DNA of 32,743 nt, from NCBI GenBank assembly GCA_947175605.1, contig CAMWNH010000020.1:1-32743 (forward strand). The letters are read 5' to 3'. The stretch is from an uncultured Porphyromonadaceae bacterium. Lineage in GTDB: Bacteria; Bacteroidota; Bacteroidia; Bacteroidales; Muribaculaceae. Both the position numbers and the translations under genes were made by a program. The notes beneath the pieces were generated by a model that made no database searches, was not told where the DNA came from, and was given only the letters and a program-made list of their open reading frames with translations. Positions 28,823 through 32,743 of this stretch are shown here, one piece after another (position 1 is the first letter of the stretch; each line of letters opens with the position of its first letter).

Positions 28823-28824
28823 CA

Positions 28825-28869
28825 ATGCCGAAGGGCCACGAGGCTCTTTGGTATAGTATTTGTAATTAG
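28825..28869 (+). CDS. Possible 14-codon leader peptide
   Basis: An ATG three bases after the -7 box opens MPKGHEALWYSICN and stops at TAG. The ORF spans the first hairpin of the leader, so its translation could affect folding. The ATG may lie at or just upstream of the transcription start, so it may not be translated at all. There is no run of one amino acid that would point to a sensing role. Confidence 0.25.
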   Translation: MPKGHEALWYSICN

Positions 28870-28915
28870 ATTGTAGATTGTTAGAGGGTCCTGTCGTGAG
28901 ATATGGCCCTTTTTT
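28829..28915 (+). promoter_or_regulatory. Attenuator-like leader or short terminated RNA
   Basis: The first hairpin pairs AAGGGCC (28831-28837) with GGCTCTT (28842-28848) around loop ACGA. The second pairs AGGGTC (28885-28890) with GGCCCT (28905-28910) and runs into six T, a standard terminator. The 5' arm of hairpin one is also perfectly complementary to GGCCCTT at the terminator's 3' arm, so the two structures compete. This is either an attenuator for the gene at 28943 or a small RNA of about 90 nt. The ligand or signal is unknown. Confidence 0.5.
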
Positions 28916-28916
28916 G

Positions 28917-28924
28917 TATCTTTG
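28917..28924 (+). promoter_or_regulatory. -7 box directly before GT-C-like paralogue 2
   Basis: TATCTTTG fits TAnnTTTG, just after the T-run of the terminator, and would give a leader of about 15 nt. I see no -33 element at the right distance, so this is a weak candidate for a private promoter. Confidence 0.35.
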
Positions 28925-28942
28925 CAGAGTATAAGACCAGAG

Positions 28943-30628
28943 ATGATGGAAGAATCGAAACTGACATACGGGCGTGTGTTTTATATCCTTGTGCTTGCCG
29001 TGACCTTTGCGGCTGCATTAGGATGGCAGATTTCGGCGCCTGTGTGCAGCGATGATTGGGTGTATTCTCTAGCTGCCCCGGAAGGGGGGTATAGCGATGA
29101 GGGATTCTGGAATGCCGAGGGGGAAGCATACCGAACTGCGGGTCAGGTTTGGGAAAGCGTGGTGGGACATGCGAGGCTGTCGAACGCGAGGCTGACTAAT
29201 CTGATCTATATTCCTGTTCAGCTCGTTCCGCATGCGGTTCTGAAAGTGATATGCGGACTTTTGGTGTGGATGATGTTTGCGGGGATGTATGTGTTGTCCG
29301 TGCCTAAGGGTTCGCGAGCGAGGGGGGGATTGCTTATGGTGGCTGTAGCTGCGTTTTGGACTGTTTTCCCGTGGTATGATTCGATGCAGTCGTCGGATTT
29401 TATATTCAACTATCCGCTCGTGACAGTGGTGATGCTCGTGTGGTTGAGCTGCTATCTGCGGATGGATGGAGCGGGGCTGAGGCGGCGTGTGCTTTTTGCT
29501 GGTTTCACTTTCGTGGTCTCGCTGTTTCATGAGGGGTTCACGATTCCCATGGGTTTCTTTGTGTTCACGTCTGCGATATGCGGAGGTAAGGAACTGCGCA
29601 AGTACCGACTGTGTCTGTGTGCGCTGATGATTGTTGCCGTGGGGCTGATGGCTTCGATGGGTACGGGTGAACGTGTGGGTATGCTTAGGTTTTCTCTTGC
29701 GGACATGGGGCGCTTTTTGCGTTGGTCGTGGCTGAAGATATTGTTTGATACGTTGCCGTGTATTATTGCATTGGCTGCGATTGTGGGCGTCCGTTTTTTT
29801 GCAAGGCGTATTCCCCGGGAGGAGTTCCGGCGTTTTTTATGGCCATGCGCAGGGGCCATTGTCGGGGGTATTCTTATGTGTATGGTATTGCAGTTCTTTT
29901 CGCGTGCTGTATGGGGTGCTGATGTGTTCGCTTTTCTCGTGATCATGAGACTTTGCAGCTACCTGCGGGTACGTGGAGAGCTACTGCGCGGTGCGATCAA
30001 GGCGGTGGGGGTGCTGTTTATATGTGCATACGTAGCATGGACCTACGAGCTTGTGCGCTGGCAGAAACTTTCGGCGGCGGGACAGGAAAGTCTTGTTGCG
30101 GCTGTGTCGCCACGTGGGAGTCTCGGATGCGATGTGGCATATGCGTCGCTGGTGCATGCCGATGATATTCCGTTCTATCTGCTGGATATTCCTGTGCCGG
30201 TTGAGGAGGTGATGAGTTTCAATAACCGTACGTTCGCCAAGTATTGGACACGTCGCGGTGTGCCTGCGCTTCTGGTGCTTCCGGAAAGTATGAAGGGGCT
30301 TGATCCAGACAGCATCATGCCTATTGCGGGCAACGCCCGATTCAGAGGTGTTTATCCCTATCTGTTTATGGACAGGCCGTATAAGGGTCATATAGCGGTG
30401 AAGGCGGGAGTGTTCCGGAAAGGGTGCAATCCTGTGATGAAACTCGTAGCGGAGCTTAAGCCGTTGTTGTTCGGGGGGGAAGAGGGCACAGCTCATCCAT
30501 ACGTCGAGACTAAGGAAGTGATGATGCCGGATTCGAGCGTATGGTATATGATATTGCCGGAATGCGGACCGCGGACATTCAGGTATCGTGAAATTATGAG
30601 AATTGATACGATAGATGGAGGGAAGTAG
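28943..30628 (+). CDS. Polytopic membrane protein, GT-C-like (DUF6056-like), paralogue 2
   Basis: The protein has 561 residues from ATG 28943 (a second ATG follows at 28946; the frame is open from a TTG at 28922 inside the -7 box). It has about ten membrane segments and a C-terminal soluble part. Shared marks are SDDW (36-39) after the first helix, NARLTN (81-86), PWYD (143-146), FNYP and FHEG (195-198). A C-terminal stretch with IPFYLLDIPVPVEEV, KYWTRRGVPALLVLPESMKG and GNARFRGVYPYLFMDRPYKG aligns with paralogue 3. A GT-C role on a lipid-linked sugar is inferred. It overlaps or abuts paralogue 3. Confidence 0.8.
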   Translation: MMEESKLTYGRVFYILVLAVTFAAALGWQISAPVCSDDWVYSLAAPEGGYSDEGFWNAEGEAYRTAGQVWESVVGHARLSNARLTNLIYIPVQLVPHAVLKVICGLLVWMMFAGMYVLSVPKGSRARGGLLMVAVAAFWTVFPWYDSMQSSDFIFNYPLVTVVMLVWLSCYLRMDGAGLRRRVLFAGFTFVVSLFHEGFTIPMGFFVFTSAICGGKELRKYRLCLCALMIVAVGLMASMGTGERVGMLRFSLADMGRFLRWSWLKILFDTLPCIIALAAIVGVRFFARRIPREEFRRFLWPCAGAIVGGILMCMVLQFFSRAVWGADVFAFLVIMRLCSYLRVRGELLRGAIKAVGVLFICAYVAWTYELVRWQKLSAAGQESLVAAVSPRGSLGCDVAYASLVHADDIPFYLLDIPVPVEEVMSFNNRTFAKYWTRRGVPALLVLPESMKGLDPDSIMPIAGNARFRGVYPYLFMDRPYKGHIAVKAGVFRKGCNPVMKLVAELKPLLFGGEEGTAHPYVETKEVMMPDSSVWYMILPECGPRTFRYREIMRIDTIDGGK

Positions 30629-30674
30629 TCGTTTTTGGGGCTATGATGAGGCGACCCGCTGTGGAGGGCGTGCG

Positions 30675-32330
30675 ATGCGCGCAGTTACGGTCGTGCTGAT
30701 CGGTATTACATTGATCGGGGCTATATGGTGGCAGTTGTTATGCTATCCAATAAGCGACGATTATCTGTATCGTCTTGTGCCTCCGGAGGATACGTGTGAT
30801 ATGACAGCCATGGACGAGTGGATGCCTATGGCCGGAGAAATATCCTCGGCAGGTGATTATTTCCGGGCCGTGGAAGTGAATTTCCGAGCCTATAACGGAC
30901 GGCTGGCGAATTTTGCTTACATGTTGGTTTCGAACTGGCCGCTGATGATGAACAAGTTGCTTTGCGGGCTCTCGATATTTCTGATGTTTTATCTGCTTTT
31001 GCGGATGGGTCTGCCCGGAAAGGGACGCCTTACGCCGTGGTATGTGGCTCTGGGTGTGGCTTTGCTGTGGATCGTGTTTCCGTGGAACGACGGGATGCAG
31101 TCTTCGGCTTTCATATTCAATTATGTTGTGTCCAGTGTAATGCTCTTGGGCTTTATGCTGTTATACAGGCGTTTTGACTCATTCGGTCCGGGCGGTAAGT
31201 GGGCCATGGCGTTTTTTGCTTTCGCAATGGGATGGGTTCACGAGGGTTTCGCTATATGTCTGGGCGCGTATTTGGTCGGCTATGGTATTGTATCGCGATC
31301 GTGGGATAGATGGCATTGGCTATTACTCATAGCGGGTGGGGCGGGCTTGTCGCTGATCTTGCTTTCGGCTGTGCACGCGCGCTTTGATTCATGGACAGAG
31401 ACCCGAGAACTGAACATTTATTCTCTGCGTGCTGATCTGGTATTTATCAGTGGTGTGCTCTTTCCTGTGTTTCTCGGCATACTGTGCGTGTGGTTTATGT
31501 TTCGACGTTTCGCCGGGGATGCGTGTCGGATTCAGCGTGCGGAGCTGGCGGGATTTTTGCTTGCTATGACGGCGGGGATATGTATGTGTCTGGTGCTGGG
31601 TATTTACAGGCGTGTGCGGTGGCCGGCGGATGTGTTTGTCGTGCTTATTCTGCTTCGAGGCAGTGCCTTGTGGTTGCCTGGAGATGGGCGTGGAGTAGGG
31701 CGCCGTGTGCTGACGGGATGTTGTGCTTTGTTTGCCGCATTGTATGCCGTGTGGTTCGGAGGAGTTCTCGGGTGGCAGAATCGCATACGGCATCTGTGTG
31801 TCGAGGCGGAGAATATGGTGTGGCCGAGGTATTCTACGAATTCTGGCGTGCTGTATGCCCCCTTGATCGCAGAAACGGATGTGCCGTGGTTTTATCTGGG
31901 ATTGCCTTATCCGGTGTATTCGTCGTATTATTTCAGTGATTTCTTCGGGGCTTACTGGACGGGGAATTTGGATTTGGCCTTTGTCCCCGAGAAATTTAAA
32001 GGAAGGAGTTTCTGCGAGCTTCCGGCCGTGCCCGGCAATGCGGGTGTGCGAGGTGAGTATCCTTGGTTCTATATCGACAGGAAGTATGATGGGCTTTATG
32101 AGGTTCTCGGTGAGGAGCTCGATTTTTGGGAGGCGCCGGGACCATGGGCTGTTGACAAGGTGAAGGGTACCATGCTTGGGCGCACTGATCTTGTGCATCC
32201 ATTGGCGCAGCTGACGCCTGTGAATGTGAATGAGGCGGATACGATGTATCGTGTGTACTTTAGATTGCCCTATAGTTTTTTGCGCCGGAGGATTCTTAGG
32301 GTTGATACGCTTGATATGAGTGGGGAATGA
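30675..32330 (+). CDS. Polytopic membrane protein, GT-C-like (DUF6056-like), paralogue 3
   Basis: The protein has 551 residues from ATG 30675, which puts the SDDY acidic pair at 28-29, exactly as in paralogue 1. An in-frame ATG at 30615 would add 20 polar residues and overlap the previous gene by 14 bases; it cannot be excluded. Marks are NGRLAN (74-79), PWND (136-139), FNYV and VHEG (188-191). The C-terminal half has VPWFYLGLPYPVY, AYWTGNLDLAFVPEKFKG and GNAGVRGEYPWFYIDRKYDG, matching paralogue 2. It is likely cotranscribed with paralogue 2. Substrate unknown. Confidence 0.8.
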   Translation: MRAVTVVLIGITLIGAIWWQLLCYPISDDYLYRLVPPEDTCDMTAMDEWMPMAGEISSAGDYFRAVEVNFRAYNGRLANFAYMLVSNWPLMMNKLLCGLSIFLMFYLLLRMGLPGKGRLTPWYVALGVALLWIVFPWNDGMQSSAFIFNYVVSSVMLLGFMLLYRRFDSFGPGGKWAMAFFAFAMGWVHEGFAICLGAYLVGYGIVSRSWDRWHWLLLIAGGAGLSLILLSAVHARFDSWTETRELNIYSLRADLVFISGVLFPVFLGILCVWFMFRRFAGDACRIQRAELAGFLLAMTAGICMCLVLGIYRRVRWPADVFVVLILLRGSALWLPGDGRGVGRRVLTGCCALFAALYAVWFGGVLGWQNRIRHLCVEAENMVWPRYSTNSGVLYAPLIAETDVPWFYLGLPYPVYSSYYFSDFFGAYWTGNLDLAFVPEKFKGRSFCELPAVPGNAGVRGEYPWFYIDRKYDGLYEVLGEELDFWEAPGPWAVDKVKGTMLGRTDLVHPLAQLTPVNVNEADTMYRVYFRLPYSFLRRRILRVDTLDMSGE

Positions 32331-32396
32331 GAGGTATCTTGCAGTCAGACACTCTGATAAAGAGTTGCAGGGTGGAAAATTGTTCACTTTTGAAGT

Positions 32397-32415
32397 GTTA
32401 AATAAATGTTAAATA
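32397..32415 (+). repeat. Direct repeat in AT-rich upstream element
   Basis: GTTAAATA occurs at 32397-32404 and 32408-32415, exactly 11 bp apart (about one helical turn), in a very AT-rich stretch just upstream of the promoter at 32427. The position fits an UP-like element or an activator site. The gap from the stop at 32330 to here has a small ACTCT/AGAGT hairpin without a T-run and nothing else I can name. Confidence 0.45.
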
Positions 32416-32426
32416 TTGAAATTTAC

Positions 32427-32457
32427 TTGCATTGGGGCGAAAGTTGGCGTAACTTTG
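32427..32457 (+). promoter_or_regulatory. Strong promoter for the structured leader at the window end
   Basis: TTG (32427-32429), a 20-bp spacer and TAACTTTG (32450-32457) fit the Bacteroides-type promoter, with AT-rich repeats upstream. Transcription would start near 32462. Confidence 0.65.
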
Positions 32458-32462
32458 CACTC

Positions 32463-32743
32463 GCTTTCGGGCGGTAAGCACCGAGGGCCGATGTAAAAGA
32501 GAACATTGAAACGATTACAATAGGAAAGACTAAGAGTAGTACAAGAGCAAACGCAAGCGCCCTGTCCGCAGCGGCAGGGAGGAGCGGCGAAGTCTCAAGT
32601 CAATTTTTTCCAGCACAGCTCAATAAAGCGATTGTCATCCCGCGAAGGAACGATTCGGATGCTACTTGTGAAGGCAACAAAACAAACAGAATTTGTCTTG
32701 CCTGATTTTTTTTGAAGAAAAAAGAACAAGATAAACAACAACG
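32463..32743 (+). ncRNA. Structured leader or noncoding RNA, runs off the window
   Basis: About 280 nt without a plausible ORF. It holds a seven-pair hairpin CCCTGTC/GGCAGGG (loop CGCAGC) enclosed by AGACT/AGTCT, a second stem ATCC/GGAT, and a terminator-like hairpin at 32672-32713. After that the sequence is purine-rich and runs to the window end. It could be the leader of an rRNA operon (long leader, strong promoter, last bases resembling those before 16S genes in this group), an attenuated mRNA leader, or a free small RNA. I cannot decide without the next bases. Confidence 0.4.
32672..32713 (+). terminator. Terminator-like hairpin inside the leader
   Basis: AGGCAA (32672-32677) pairs with TTGCCT (32698-32703), extended inward by CAAA/TTTG past a two-base bulge, then GA and eight T. 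It looks like a rho-independent terminator about 30 bases before the window end. Confidence 0.5.

Noticed and set aside
32331-32396. Terminator after the last GT-C-like gene
   Set aside because: The ACTCT/AGAGT hairpin is short and has no T-run, so it is not called a terminator.
32463-32743. Known riboswitch (cobalamin, TPP) or RNase P / 6S RNA
   Set aside because: None of the conserved cores I know for these RNAs could be found in the sequence.

Overview
The window looks like a chromosome segment from a Bacteroidota bacterium, probably order Bacteroidales and perhaps Muribaculaceae-like; the family is an inference. The signs are promoters of the Bacteroides type (a TTTG/TTG element about 19-22 bp upstream of TAnnTTTG), almost no Shine-Dalgarno sequences, tRNA genes without an encoded CCA, a complex I operon without nuoE, nuoF and nuoG, an ATP synthase operon that starts with the beta and epsilon genes, and a TonB-dependent receptor.

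Layout. 1-164: two identical tRNA-Arg(ACG) genes on the minus strand, the first cut by the window edge. 274-5238: a tightly packed plus-strand cluster of four glycosyltransferases (two GT-A paralogues in tandem, one further GT-A, one GT-B) and a serine-hydrolase lipoprotein. 5235-8423: a TonB-dependent receptor, then a lipoprotein of unknown family. 8457-10031: a polytopic membrane protein, the first of three paralogues that look like GT-C glycosyltransferases (DUF6056-like from memory).

10107-27678: the core of the window, one head-to-tail run of 18 genes over about 17.4 kb in the order nuoA-B-CD-H, atpD-C-B-E-F-H-A-G, nuoI-J-K-L-M-N. A complete F1Fo ATP synthase gene set sits inside the complex I operon between nuoH and nuoI. 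I see one good promoter at the front, one strong terminator-like hairpin at the end, and no promoter or terminator at either nuo/atp junction. The ion-pumping complex and the ion-consuming ATP synthase may therefore be made from one message. The NADH-accepting module NuoEFG is absent, so the electron donor is not evident. Subunit c lacks the usual Na+ ligands, which suggests H+ coupling.

27753-28761: a YjbR-like protein and two small membrane proteins. 28792-28924: a strong promoter, a possible 14-codon ORF and a terminator whose 3' arm can also pair with an upstream hairpin arm, a possible attenuator. 28943-32330: two more GT-C-like paralogues. 32397-32743: a strong promoter with an AT-rich upstream element and a roughly 280-nt structured leader running off the window, possibly the leader of an rRNA operon.

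The points I consider most worth checking are the nuo/atp nesting, the repeated layout of a -7 box 4-5 bp before a GTG codon at three genes, the GT-C-like trio, and the two structured leaders.
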